Positions 26,684 to 35,285 of a stretch of DNA of 64,000 bases are shown piece by piece (the stretch's first letter is position 1; each line of letters starts with the position of its first letter). The notes beneath the pieces are model-generated. The model was not told the origin of the DNA. It saw only the letters and a list, made by a program, of their open reading frames with translations, and did no database searches. The stretch is from Streptomyces corallincola (GTDB taxonomy: Bacteria; Actinomycetota; Actinomycetes; Streptomycetales; Streptomycetaceae), in the NCBI RefSeq assembly GCF_019104725.1, contig NZ_JAHRXF010000030.1, positions 1 to 64,000 of the forward strand, written 5' to 3'. Both the position numbers and the translations under genes were made by a program.

Positions 26684-27793
26684 ATGCTCACCGCACCCCA
26701 CCGTGACCTGGCCGCGGCTTTCACGGCGGCCGGCCGCAACCACCCCTACCTGGCCTTCACGCTGAACTCGCTCTGCAACCTGGACTGCGTGTTCTGCAAG
26801 CCCCGGTGCATGCCGGACTACGGGCACAAGGACCGTCCCCTGACAGCGTCCGACTACGCGGCCATCGCCGCCGAGGCCGGCACCTGGGGGATCAGGAAGG
26901 CGCACTGCTCGGGCGGTGAGCCGACTCTCCGCGCGGACATCCTCGACGTGCTCGGGGGCCTCGCCGACGGGCTCGGGCCCGAAGCCTCGATCGGCATGAC
27001 CAGCCACGGCAACCTGCGTCGCGGGCTGAGCGTCGAGAAACTCCATGGCGCCGGCCTGACGTACCTCAACCTCAGCCTCCACAGCCTCGACCCGGCCCGG
27101 TCCGCCGACATCATGGGCGGCGGCGACCCGCGCGTCACCCGGCGCACCCTCGACACCGCACTCGCTCTCGGCCTGCGAGTGAAGATCAACTGTGTTCTCC
27201 AGCGCACCTACGTGGCGGACGCCCTCACCGTCGCCGAGCTCGCCCGCGACCTGCCCATCGCCGTCCGGCTGATCGAACTCCAGAACATCGGCCCCGCCCA
27301 AGCACTGTTCGACACCGAGTTCATCAGCGAGGCGGAGGTGCGCGGGCGCCTCCAGGAGTGGTTCGCGGACGCCGGCGAGGTGGGCCGAGACGAACTCGGG
27401 GTGCGCAGCCCCGGACAGTACCTCCGCCCCGACGGCTGGGCGGGCTCCATCGGGTTCATCTCCAACTCCAGCTGCGCCACCTGCTCCGACGCCAACCGCA
27501 TCAAGATCACGCCCACCGGTGTGGCCCGGCCGTGCATCCTCCACAACCGGGACATCCCCCTGAAGCCCCACCTCTCCGACGGCACCCTCGGCGACGCCTT
27601 CGCCCACCTCTTCCGGGCCATGCTCGACCGCAACTCGAACGACGCCTGGCAGGGCTTCCACTACGTCGACTACGACCTGCGCTGGGACCGGATGGAGCGA
27701 CCGGAAGGAACTCCGGTCCTCCCCCTGCTCCCGCTCGTCACCACGGACGCGGCCCAGCCCGCCTGCAACCGCGCCTCCACCGGGGAGCGGTGA
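26684..27793 (+). CDS. MoaA-like radical SAM enzyme with second Fe-S cluster
   Basis: 369 residues. The radical SAM motif is Cys31-x3-Cys35-x2-Cys38 (LCNLDCVFC). The SAM-binding GGEPT follows at about 77-81. A C-terminal auxiliary cluster motif CATCSDANRIKI...C (CX2CX16C) with the NR-x-K-x-T element resembles the MoaA substrate cluster. The C-terminal GG of true MoaA is missing (it ends in STGER). A GTP-type or other nucleotide substrate is inferred from MoaA likeness. The stop and the next start share a base (TGATG), so translation is coupled. Confidence 0.85.
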   Translation: MLTAPHRDLAAAFTAAGRNHPYLAFTLNSLCNLDCVFCKPRCMPDYGHKDRPLTASDYAAIAAEAGTWGIRKAHCSGGEPTLRADILDVLGGLADGLGPEASIGMTSHGNLRRGLSVEKLHGAGLTYLNLSLHSLDPARSADIMGGGDPRVTRRTLDTALALGLRVKINCVLQRTYVADALTVAELARDLPIAVRLIELQNIGPAQALFDTEFISEAEVRGRLQEWFADAGEVGRDELGVRSPGQYLRPDGWAGSIGFISNSSCATCSDANRIKITPTGVARPCILHNRDIPLKPHLSDGTLGDAFAHLFRAMLDRNSNDAWQGFHYVDYDLRWDRMERPEGTPVLPLLPLVTTDAAQPACNRASTGER

Positions 27794-28911
27794 TGACCGC
27801 CGTCGTAGCGCCGTCCCTCTACTCGGGGCTCGGCTCGCTCTACGAACGCGAACTGGACTCCCACGGCGTCGGGACGGAGATGCTCACCCACAAGTGGCAG
27901 CCGGCCGACCTGTTGGCTCCCCATTCGGACATGGACGTGCGCGTCCTCCTCTCCCAAGCCCCCGCGGACTGGGAGGAGTGGAACCACCGTCTGGCCGCCG
28001 CGCACACCGCAGCGGTCGGCCGGGAGGCCGTCCACCGCCGTCTGCTGGAGCATCCGCCCGGCTTCGCGTTCACCGTGGCCGAGGCGGACGGACGGCTCGT
28101 CTCCGCACCCGAGCTCGCGACCTGGTCGCTGATGAGCGGGAGCGCCCGGGACTTCCAGCGCTGGAAGTCCCGGGCGCAGATGGCGTCGTGGTGCGAGGTC
28201 GACGAACGGTTCTACCAGGGAATCCTTCAGACCCGGCTGGGCGGCCGGTACCGGTTGGCGGCGGACAGCACGGACAACGTGCTGGAGGACATCGCCGCGT
28301 ACCAGCGCCACTGCGTGGCCTGGCACTACCTCGCCCCGTGTTGGTTCGCCGCAGCCGCGCTCGCGACACGGACCCGCTGTCCCGGCAAGACGGCCGCCCT
28401 CACCCAGTGGCGACCGGACGGACTGGACGGGTACGCCGAATTGTTCCTCCGCCACGCCGAGGACCGACCCGATGCCCGCCCTCGCAGCGCGCGCCACCTG
28501 CTCCGTGCGGCCCACGTCGCTCTGGAGGCGGCCATGCGCCGCGTTCCCGACCCGGGCCGCCCCGTCGGCCAGGCCGAGGGCCACGCCCGCACCGACTGGG
28601 TGATGACCGCCGGGATGCTCCGCGTACGCGTCGCCCGCTGGCTGTACTACCTCGACCCGCCGCCAGGCGTGGCGACCGAGTACCTGATCCGGCGGGAGAC
28701 GAAGGAACTCCACTCCGCCGCGCGGACGCTGCACGCGCTCGCGGAGGACGAGACGACACCCTCCCGACGGCTGGCCGCCCGGATGGCGTCGCTGATCCCC
28801 GACGGACCGACCACCGCCGGCACCCTGCGTGCCGCCCTCGCTCACTGGCACCGGCGGAAGTCCACCGTGCAGGACTTCCTCAGCCTCTCCCCCGATGACA
28901 TCCGCCCCTGA
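27793..28911 (+). CDS. Protein of unknown family, in the radical SAM operon
   Basis: 372 residues, soluble and mostly helical, with many Trp, Arg and His. Notable stretches are RWKSRAQMASWCEVDERFYQ (about 119-138) and an Arg-rich HLLRAAHVALEAAMRRVP near residue 240. I recognise no catalytic motif. It sits between two radical SAM genes and is coupled to the first by TGATG, so it probably acts on the same intermediate or as a partner protein. It is a prime candidate for a new function in the cluster. Confidence 0.75.
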   Translation: MTAVVAPSLYSGLGSLYERELDSHGVGTEMLTHKWQPADLLAPHSDMDVRVLLSQAPADWEEWNHRLAAAHTAAVGREAVHRRLLEHPPGFAFTVAEADGRLVSAPELATWSLMSGSARDFQRWKSRAQMASWCEVDERFYQGILQTRLGGRYRLAADSTDNVLEDIAAYQRHCVAWHYLAPCWFAAAALATRTRCPGKTAALTQWRPDGLDGYAELFLRHAEDRPDARPRSARHLLRAAHVALEAAMRRVPDPGRPVGQAEGHARTDWVMTAGMLRVRVARWLYYLDPPPGVATEYLIRRETKELHSAARTLHALAEDETTPSRRLAARMASLIPDGPTTAGTLRAALAHWHRRKSTVQDFLSLSPDDIRP

Positions 28912-28927
28912 CACGAGGAGTCCCGCC

Positions 28928-29725
28928 ATGCCCGCGCGTGCGCCCCTGCCCCGCACCCTCAAGACGGCGAAGATCAAGATCACGACGAAGTGCAACCGGT
29001 CCTGCGACTTCTGCATCTTCGCCGACGGCGCCCAGGGCGAGAACATGTCCCTGGAACTGTTCTCCACCGTCCTGACCCGGCTGGAGACCATCCCCTTCCA
29101 GCAGTTGCACATCAACGGCGGCGAGCCCACCGTGCACCGGGACTTCCCCTCCCTCAGCGACGCGGCCCGCACCCGCCTGCCGGACAAGGTCCTGGTCCTG
29201 GGAACGAACGGCATCACCCTGGCCCGCAACAAGCGGATCATGGAGGTCGTCCTCCGCTCTTACGACCAGGTCCTCATCGGCTGCGACGACGAACACGAGA
29301 ACTACGACGAGGTCCACGCCGTCGTCCCCCGCCTCCGCGAGGCCGGCAAGACCGTGGTCATCAACAGCGTCCTGGAAGGCATCAGTGCCACCCGCCTCGC
29401 GCAGCTCGCGAAGCTGTGCGCCACGTACGGCGCCATCCACGTCACCAACCACGTCCACCACGTCGACGTCGGCCAGCCGGAGAACGAGCTGCGCGGCCTC
29501 TGCGACCGCTACCTCGACCAGCACCTGATGATCGAGATGGACGGCTCCTGCTACCGCTGCTTCAACGCCATGGCGAAGGACGACAGCGAATTCAGCGTCT
29601 GGGACGAGGACTTCGCGGCGAAGGTGTTCGCGCCCCGAGGCCACCACTTCCGCTTCTGCCTGCGCTGCCACGAGTACACCGACTCCGGCGCAACCCTCCT
29701 CCCCGTCCCGGCCCTCGCAGTCTGA
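28928..29725 (+). CDS. Second radical SAM enzyme, short, with C-terminal Cys pairs
   Basis: 265 residues from ATG 28928 with GAGGAG upstream. Radical SAM motif Cys22-x3-Cys26-x2-Cys29 (KCNRSCDFC), then INGGEPTVH. Near the C-terminus come CYRCF and CLRCHEY, a SPASM/Twitch-like set of cysteines for an auxiliary cluster. It is shorter than most SPASM enzymes. It is not like MoaA, so the operon has two different radical steps. The start is 16 bp after the unknown-family gene. Confidence 0.85.
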   Translation: MPARAPLPRTLKTAKIKITTKCNRSCDFCIFADGAQGENMSLELFSTVLTRLETIPFQQLHINGGEPTVHRDFPSLSDAARTRLPDKVLVLGTNGITLARNKRIMEVVLRSYDQVLIGCDDEHENYDEVHAVVPRLREAGKTVVINSVLEGISATRLAQLAKLCATYGAIHVTNHVHHVDVGQPENELRGLCDRYLDQHLMIEMDGSCYRCFNAMAKDDSEFSVWDEDFAAKVFAPRGHHFRFCLRCHEYTDSGATLLPVPALAV

Positions 29726-29748
29726 CCCCAGACCGGAGGTACACGACC

Positions 29749-31467
29749 ATGCCCGCAGTCCTCGGACTGAACTTCCACCACGACACCGCCGCCGCCTTGA
29801 TCGTCGACGGCCGCCTCTACGCCGCCGAAGAGGAACGCTGGAGCGGCGTCAAGCACCATCACCCCGCGCGCAAGGGCACACTCACCGTCCCGACCCGCGC
29901 GCTCCAGTGGTGCCTGGAGGCCGCAGGCATCGAGCCGGAGGACATCGACGCCGTCTGGGCCGCCTCCATGCGCCCCAACCCCGCCGCCGGCTGGTGGCTG
30001 GCAGAGGAGCGGGACGAACTCGCCGCCCTCCTGCCCGCCCCGCTCGGCGAACACCTCCGCCTCCTGTCCCACCACACGGCCCACGCGCTCTCCGGCTACC
30101 TGCTCTCCGGCCACGACCACGCGGCCGGCCTCGTCATCGACGCCGGCGGCTCCTCCCTCGGCTCCGACTTCGGCCCCGGCCGCGAGCGCATCACCGGGTA
30201 CGACCTGCGACCCGATCGCATCGACCGCCTCCACCAGGGCATGCCGACCGTCGTGCCCAGCCCGGCCGGCCCCCGGCGCGTCCACTCCTCCCTCGGGCAC
30301 TTCTACCGCAACCTCGCCTGCCGGGTGATCCCGCCCGGTGACGAACCCGAGGGCAGCATGATGGCCCTCGCGGCTTTCGGCGATCCCCAGCGCTACGGAT
30401 CCCAGGTCCGGGACCTCGTGCGGCTCGGTACCGAAGGGACGGTCCGTATCGGCCACCCGTGGGGTGCGGCGGACAGCGGCACACCGCTGCTGCTCGGCAA
30501 TCGGGCCTGGACAGCGGACAACGTCGCGGAGCAACCGGAACACGAGCGGGCCGACCTGGCCGCCGCCGTCCAGGAGGTCTTCGCCGAGTCCGTCGTCCAC
30601 ATCGCCCGTCACATGCAACGCCTCACGGGAGCTTCGGCGTTGGTGTTCTCGGGCGGATGTGCGTTGAACTCCCACCTCAACGGACAGCTGGCCGCCGACA
30701 GCGGATTCGACACCCTCTTCGTGGCGCCTGCACCGCACGACGCGGGCACCGCCGTGGGCGCCGCTTTGTACGGATGGCACTACCAACTCGGTCAGGGGCG
30801 ACTGCCCGAGCCGACCGACGCGGCCTGGGGCCCACTCCCCGGTGCCCTGACGACGACGCCGACCGGGTACCGCGCGTTGACCGGCCTCGGGCCGGAACTG
30901 GCGCCCACGGTGGCCGCGCTGCTCTCGGAGCACCGCATCGTCGGCTGGGTACAGGGGCAGCTCGAGTTCGGGCCGCGCGCCCTCGGACATCGCTCGATCC
31001 TCGCCCACCCCGGCCACGCCGCCACGCGAGACCGACTCAACTCGATCAAGAAGCGGGCCTCGTACCGCCCGTTCGCCCCGGCGGTCCTCGCCGAGCACGC
31101 CACACAGTGGTTCATGTCGACCGGAGACCCGTTCATGAACCGAGTAGCAACCGTCCGCCGGTGCCGCGCCGACCGCATCCCCGCGGTCACCCACCACGAC
31201 GGCACCGCCCGCGTCCAGTCCGTCGTCACCGACCACCAGGGCCTGGGCGAGCTCCTGGAGCACTTCCACGACCGCACCGGACTGCCGCTGCTGCTGAACA
31301 CGTCCTTCAACCGGAAGGGCAGCCCGATCCTGCGGACCGCCGAGCAGGCCGCCGCAGCCACGGCCGACCTCGGACTCGACGCACTCGCGGTCGGCGACAC
31401 CCTGCTGCTCGCCGACTGCGTGCCCGACCCCCGCGCCACACCCCTCCGCCCGCTCCGAACGAGGTGA
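29749..31467 (+). CDS. Carbamoyltransferase (NodU/CmcH/TobZ family)
   Basis: 572 residues from ATG 29749 with GGAGG upstream. The N-terminal Kae1-like domain has the metal-binding pair HHTAHALSGY (about 108-117) and IDAGGSS; the C-terminal YrdC-like part contains QGQLEFGPRALGHRSIL and NTSFNRKGSPI, all hallmark segments of O-carbamoyltransferases. It transfers carbamoyl from carbamoyl phosphate through carbamoyl-AMP, typically onto a sugar or nucleoside hydroxyl. This makes a small glycosylated antibiotic-like product likely. Coupled to the next gene by a 4-bp gap. Confidence 0.93.
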   Translation: MPAVLGLNFHHDTAAALIVDGRLYAAEEERWSGVKHHHPARKGTLTVPTRALQWCLEAAGIEPEDIDAVWAASMRPNPAAGWWLAEERDELAALLPAPLGEHLRLLSHHTAHALSGYLLSGHDHAAGLVIDAGGSSLGSDFGPGRERITGYDLRPDRIDRLHQGMPTVVPSPAGPRRVHSSLGHFYRNLACRVIPPGDEPEGSMMALAAFGDPQRYGSQVRDLVRLGTEGTVRIGHPWGAADSGTPLLLGNRAWTADNVAEQPEHERADLAAAVQEVFAESVVHIARHMQRLTGASALVFSGGCALNSHLNGQLAADSGFDTLFVAPAPHDAGTAVGAALYGWHYQLGQGRLPEPTDAAWGPLPGALTTTPTGYRALTGLGPELAPTVAALLSEHRIVGWVQGQLEFGPRALGHRSILAHPGHAATRDRLNSIKKRASYRPFAPAVLAEHATQWFMSTGDPFMNRVATVRRCRADRIPAVTHHDGTARVQSVVTDHQGLGELLEHFHDRTGLPLLLNTSFNRKGSPILRTAEQAAAATADLGLDALAVGDTLLLADCVPDPRATPLRPLRTR

Positions 31468-31471
31468 AGCG

Positions 31472-32086
31472 ATGAAGCCCGTCGACCTGGTCCACGTACT
31501 GACCGTGCTCGGCACCGCCGCGTGGAGTGCGGACGAGCAGTCCCGTGCCCGCGCGGCCGGCGATCTCGCCCTCACCGTCTACGACGGCCACACCCGCGAC
31601 CAGGGCACGCCCTACCTGGAACACCCCCTCGCCGTCATCACGCTTCTGAGAACCGAGATCGGCGTCAGCCACCACGAGACACTCCTCCTCGCCCTCCTTC
31701 ACGACGCCCTGGAGGTGGCCCCCGAATCCGAGGCACTGCTCGTCCAGCACCTCGGCGGCCCGTTCACTGCCCGCCTTCGTGCCATGACGGCGGACCACCG
31801 CCTCGAACAGCGCCCCAAGGCCGCAGGCGACGAAACCCACTGGCGTGCCAAGCAGGCCGCGCTCCCGCCCGAGGACCTTCTCGTCCGGCTCGCCGACCGC
31901 ATCCACAACCTGCGCGATCTCGCCGCCTCACCGAACCACGACCGACGCCGGCGCTTCCTCCAGAGCCTCGGAGACTTCCACCTCCCGCTCGCCGAGGCCG
32001 CCTGTGGTCTCGGCCCTCACCTGAAGGCCGCGCACGCGCTGCTCCACTCCGAGTACGTCCGCCACCAACAGGAGGTACGTCCGTGA
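31472..32086 (+). CDS. RelA/SpoT-like HD-domain protein
   Basis: 204 residues. Metal ligands fit the (p)ppGpp hydrolase/MESH1 pattern: His51 (YLEHPLAV), His77-Asp78 (LALLHDALE) and a distal Asp in LADRIHNLRDL (about 140). It could hydrolyse a phosphate ester of a nucleotide substrate in the pathway, or it may act on alarmone. The start is 4 bp after the carbamoyltransferase, and the stop overlaps the last glycosyltransferase (GTGA). Such a stand-alone domain inside a biosynthetic operon is unusual. Confidence 0.8.
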   Translation: MKPVDLVHVLTVLGTAAWSADEQSRARAAGDLALTVYDGHTRDQGTPYLEHPLAVITLLRTEIGVSHHETLLLALLHDALEVAPESEALLVQHLGGPFTARLRAMTADHRLEQRPKAAGDETHWRAKQAALPPEDLLVRLADRIHNLRDLAASPNHDRRRRFLQSLGDFHLPLAEAACGLGPHLKAAHALLHSEYVRHQQEVRP

Positions 32087-33069
32087 AGCGGGTCGTCTAC
32101 TCGATGGAACCGATCGGCCGGACCGGTGGCCGGGTGTACCTGCGGATGCTGCACGAGGCGACGGCCGACGACGTGGAGTGGCGCACGATCCCGGACCACA
32201 AGCGCACCTACCGCGTCCGCCGCTGGCGCAAGCTCCGCCACCTCGCCCACCTGGCCCCGACCGTCCGGGCTCTGAACGGCACCAGCGGCACCCTCGTGTG
32301 GGACGACCTGAGCCTGCTGCTCTTCACGCCGGAGATGCGGACCCGCACGGTGTTCCTCCTCCACCACTACGAGCCACTGCAGCACGACTCCGCCCCCGTC
32401 GAAGCCATGCTCTGGGAACGGCTGTTCCGGGTACTCCCGGAGTGCGCCGCCGTGGTCTGCGTCGCCCCCTACTGGGCCGCATTCCTCCGCGCCCGAGGCG
32501 TGCGCAACATACGGGTGATCTACAACGCCTTCGACACGACCGAGGTCGAACGGGCACGCGGCTTCGACCGAACCGCATGCCGCGCCGAGTTCGGCCTGCC
32601 TCCGGACGTACTCGGCGTGTACGCGGGCAAGGCCGTGCACTGGAAGGGCACCGAAGAGGTCTCCGCGGCCCTGTCCGAAGCTCCCGGGATACGCGTGATC
32701 ACCAGCGGCAGCAACACCATCGGATTCGACGGCGCGCACTACGACGTGGACCGAGCGCGCTACCTACGGCTGCTGTGCGCGTGCGACGTCGGTGTCTTCC
32801 TCCCGCGGATGCGGGAGGGCTGGAGCCGCTGCGCGGCCGAGGCGCTGCTGCTCGGCCTGCCCTGCCTGATCCGCCCTGTGGCCGGCCTCGGGGACCTCGC
32901 CGCGCTGACCGGCCAGCCCGCCCCGGACATCACCCGCCTGGCGACGCAGGTTCGGGAGCGCGCGGCAGCGGGGCGGGCCGAGACCAAGGCCGCGTACGAG
33001 GCCCTGGCCCGATTCGATCTGAACTACTTCGGCAACGCCTGGGGCGACCTCCTCACGAAGGTCGCCTGA
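32083..33069 (+). CDS. Second glycosyltransferase, GT4-like
   Basis: 328 residues from GTG 32083, overlapping the HD gene stop. N-terminal VYSMEPIGRTGGRVYLRMLH, donor domain with VYAGKAVHWKGTEEV (about 182-196) and a Glu in the sugar-nucleotide motif region REGWSRCAAEALLLGLP. It is shorter than the first GT4. Last gene of the operon; the next gene has its own promoter region with an inverted repeat. It would give a product with two transferred sugars, or a different donor or acceptor. Confidence 0.8.
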   Translation: MKRVVYSMEPIGRTGGRVYLRMLHEATADDVEWRTIPDHKRTYRVRRWRKLRHLAHLAPTVRALNGTSGTLVWDDLSLLLFTPEMRTRTVFLLHHYEPLQHDSAPVEAMLWERLFRVLPECAAVVCVAPYWAAFLRARGVRNIRVIYNAFDTTEVERARGFDRTACRAEFGLPPDVLGVYAGKAVHWKGTEEVSAALSEAPGIRVITSGSNTIGFDGAHYDVDRARYLRLLCACDVGVFLPRMREGWSRCAAEALLLGLPCLIRPVAGLGDLAALTGQPAPDITRLATQVRERAAAGRAETKAAYEALARFDLNYFGNAWGDLLTKVA

Positions 33070-33111
33070 CCAGTAGTCACTAGCGCGCTTGACTCTCAGT
33101 AACGGTTCAAC

Positions 33112-33148
33112 ATCATCACAACAGCCACTCCAGTGCGCATGTGATGAT
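33112..33148. promoter_or_regulatory. Inverted repeat operator in front of membrane-anchored gene
   Basis: ATCATCACA (112-120) and TGTGATGAT (140-148) pair perfectly over 9 bp with a 19-bp spacer, ending 7 bp before the ATG at 33155. An extra CTTGTGATG follows. The position covers the ribosome site and suggests repression or RNA-level control. Confidence 0.5.
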
Positions 33149-33154
33149 CTTGTG

Positions 33155-33808
33155 ATGACGAGTGAAGAAACCTCAACTCAAGACAGCGGCGCGACTGCGG
33201 GCACATCGGCAGAAGCAACTTCGGCAGTCGCGAAGTACCGTCGTAGCCCTGCAAAGAGCCTGCTGGCCGTCATCGCAGTGGTGTCGCTCACTCTCGGCGC
33301 CAGCCTGGGCTATGGCGCTTCTCGCCTCTCCAGTTCCGCGAGCGCCTCGACGCCTGATGACGCCCCGATCATCACCGGTGTCAGTAAGGCGAACGTCTGC
33401 CAGCTCGTGAGTGAGGCAACGCAAGAGCAGCTGAGCATCAGAGAGGCATCCCCTGTGGCTGAGGAGAAGGGTGGTGCTTCCTGCTACCTGCTGATGACGC
33501 CAGACGATGCGGCTGAGTCGGCCGGATACGTGGTCGCCTTCTACCCCACGTCAGCTTCTTTGCAGCAGACGGTGGACGGTACCGACGTGATCCCGGAGAA
33601 GGCCGAGCCAGCGCTGATTGAGGGGCGTGCCGCTGCTCGCCAAGTGCTTTACGGCGACGTCTGGAAGGCTCAGCTCACTCTCGACGCAGGGGATGGGTCG
33701 ATGCTCTACGTCGAGCGGTTCGGCCCAAAGGACTCAATGTCAGACCATGAACTTCGGCGATCTGTGGACGAGCTAGCCGCGAGCGTCGTCAAGAACCGCA
33801 GAGCATAG
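33155..33808 (+). CDS. Membrane-anchored extracytoplasmic protein, DUF3558-like
   Basis: 217 residues from ATG 33155; the frame is open to 33089 but the extra part lies in the inverted repeat. A short basic cytoplasmic tail (KYRRSPAKS) precedes one transmembrane helix (LLAVIAVVSLTLGASLGYG, about 36-54), then an extracellular globular domain with two Cys (VCQLVSEAT, ASCYLLM) that may form a disulphide, as in DUF3558-type domains. No partner enzyme is visible. It lies between the biosynthetic operon and the IS3 copy and may be unrelated to both. Confidence 0.65.
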   Translation: MTSEETSTQDSGATAGTSAEATSAVAKYRRSPAKSLLAVIAVVSLTLGASLGYGASRLSSSASASTPDDAPIITGVSKANVCQLVSEATQEQLSIREASPVAEEKGGASCYLLMTPDDAAESAGYVVAFYPTSASLQQTVDGTDVIPEKAEPALIEGRAAARQVLYGDVWKAQLTLDAGDGSMLYVERFGPKDSMSDHELRRSVDELAASVVKNRRA

Positions 33809-33878
33809 AGACAAGCGACGTGGCGTTCTGCGGGGTGAGGAGCCTCGCATTTTCCGGACAGTGATCTGACCGTTTATC

Positions 33879-34802
33879 TCACGCGACTATACGCAACTCC
33901 ACGTATTCGGCGTGAACTTCTCGCGGCGAGCGGTATCCGATAGCCGAGTGGAGGCGTTTGTGATTGTACCAGAGTTCGATGTATCGGGTGATGTCCTGTC
34001 GGGCGGCCTCTCGGGTCAGGTAAGTCATGCGGGAAACCCGCTCGTTCTTCAGAGCACCGAAGAAGGATTCCGCCATCGCGTTATCCCAGCAGACGCCGGT
34101 ACGCCCGGATGACCGGCGGATTCCGAACTGTTTCAGCGTCGCCGCGAACTCGGCGGACATGTAGTTCGATCCGCGATCGGAGTGGAATATCGCACCGCTC
34201 GCGAGTTTCCTGTTCCGCGCCGCGTTACGGATGGCCTGAGATATGAGAGGAGTTTGGTAGTGGTCGTCCATCGCGTAGCCGATGACCTCCTTCGTGCAGC
34301 AGTCGATGACGGTCGCGAGATAAAGCCAGCCTTCTCCGGTTTACATAGGTTATGTCACCGACGAGTTTTTCGCCGGGCGCGTCGGCGGTGAAGTTCCGAC
34401 TGACAAGGTCCGGCACACCGCCGGCCGCGGCCTGGGTGAGCGACCACACCGCTTCGGCTTGGGCTGGCAGGACACCAGACCCAGCTCACGCATCAGCAGA
34501 CGGACCAGCTCCAGGCCGGCGCGGCGGCCCCAGCGCGCGAGCTGGGCGTGGACACGCCGGTATCCGTAGGTGCTGTCCGACATGTCGAATGCCTTCTTGA
34601 TGAGCAGCTTCAATTCCTCGCGCCGCTGGGCTGTGGCGGAATCCGGGCGGTTCCGCCATTCGTAGTAGCCGGACTTGGACACGTTGAGCCGTTTACACAT
34701 GAACTCGACGGAATGCGCGTACTCCGTGGTGCCGAGCCGCATCGTTTCGATGAACTCGTACCTGCTCGCTACCGGGGATCCTTCGCGAAGTACGCCGCGC
34801 AT
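33879..34802 (-). pseudogene. IS3 transposase OrfB, two frameshifts
   Basis: The integrase-core transposase reads in three pieces. The N-terminal part (from 34802: HTH_21-like STYGYRRVHAQLARWGRRAG) is followed by VSRNFTADAPGEKLVGDITY in a second frame and by the DDE end (HSDRGSNYMSAEF, then WDNAMAESFFGALK) in a third. Two extra bases near 34443 and a small loss near 34347 explain the shifts. D and E of the catalytic core are still present. Confidence 0.85.
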
Positions 34803-35059
34803 TTTTTCAGGAAGGCGTTCTCCATCTCCAGTTCATGGATACGCCGGTCTTGTTCCTTCAGACGTGCCCGCTCATCTAGCGTCAACGGCGCACCGGCCGC
34901 TGGCTCGTTCTGCTTCTGGTGCTTCTTCACCCAACCCCGGAGCGTCTCCGGATTCAAATCGAGCTCGCGGGCCGTCTCAGAGATGGTCCTACTGGACTGG
35001 AGTGCGACCCGGACAGCTTCCTCACGGAACTCCCGGGTGTACTTACTGGGTGGCGCCAC
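34769..35059 (-). CDS. IS3 transposase OrfA (HTH)
   Basis: 96 residues. HTH motif EAVRVALQSSRTISETAREL, then LNPETLRGWV, and a C-terminal leucine-zipper-like tail (LKEQDRRIHELEMENAFLKK). Overlaps the orfB start, as in IS3 elements where a programmed frameshift fuses the two. Intact on its own, but without working orfB it can only act as a repressor or remnant. Confidence 0.85.
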   Translation of the reverse strand: MAPPSKYTREFREEAVRVALQSSRTISETARELDLNPETLRGWVKKHQKQNEPAAGAPLTLDERARLKEQDRRIHELEMENAFLKKCAAYFAKDPR

Positions 35060-35160
35060 TTCCTGCTTCCTCGTTTCCTTGACAGGACAACCCTATTGGG
35101 TCCCTGTCCGGAAGCATCGGGGCACCTCAGGGGTCTGCCCTTACGCCCGGCTGGGGCACG

Positions 35161-35283
35161 TCATTCTCCGGCAGCCAGTACCTCTCTGGCGCGGACCACG
35201 AAGGCTTCGCAAGCGTGCTCCGCAGCCTCGCCGCGGACCAGCATGTCGGTCTTGTCCATGGCGAAGAGAATTTCTCGTGTCGC
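35161..35283 (-). pseudogene. 3' part of a gene split by the IS630 element
   Basis: When the IS630 copy and one TA are removed, this strip joins in frame to 36394-36756. It encodes about 40 residues, starting ATREILFAMDKTDMLVRGEA and ending VLAAGE. Read alone it mimics a 32-codon ORF. See the 5' part for the whole protein. Confidence 0.75.
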
Positions 35284-35285
35284 TA

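Larger units (their letters stand above)
33851..35114 (-). mobile_element. IS3-family insertion sequence, decayed
   Basis: About 1.26 kb. TTTCCGGACAG at the left end mirrors CTGTCCGGAA at the right end, and the bases GCAT occur on both outer sides (33847-33850 and 35115-35118), fitting a short target duplication. It holds orfA and orfB on the minus strand, and orfB is frameshifted twice, so the copy cannot move by itself. Confidence 0.85.

Noticed and set aside
28070..28898. Long plus-strand and minus-strand frames over 27.9-28.9 kb
   Set aside because: Shadows of the unknown-family gene in high-GC DNA; they lack starts and carry Arg/Pro-rich noise.
35165..35259. Small 32-codon peptide gene (MDKTDMLVRG...)
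   Set aside because: Removal of the IS630 copy shows that it is the tail of a larger gene, not a separate start.
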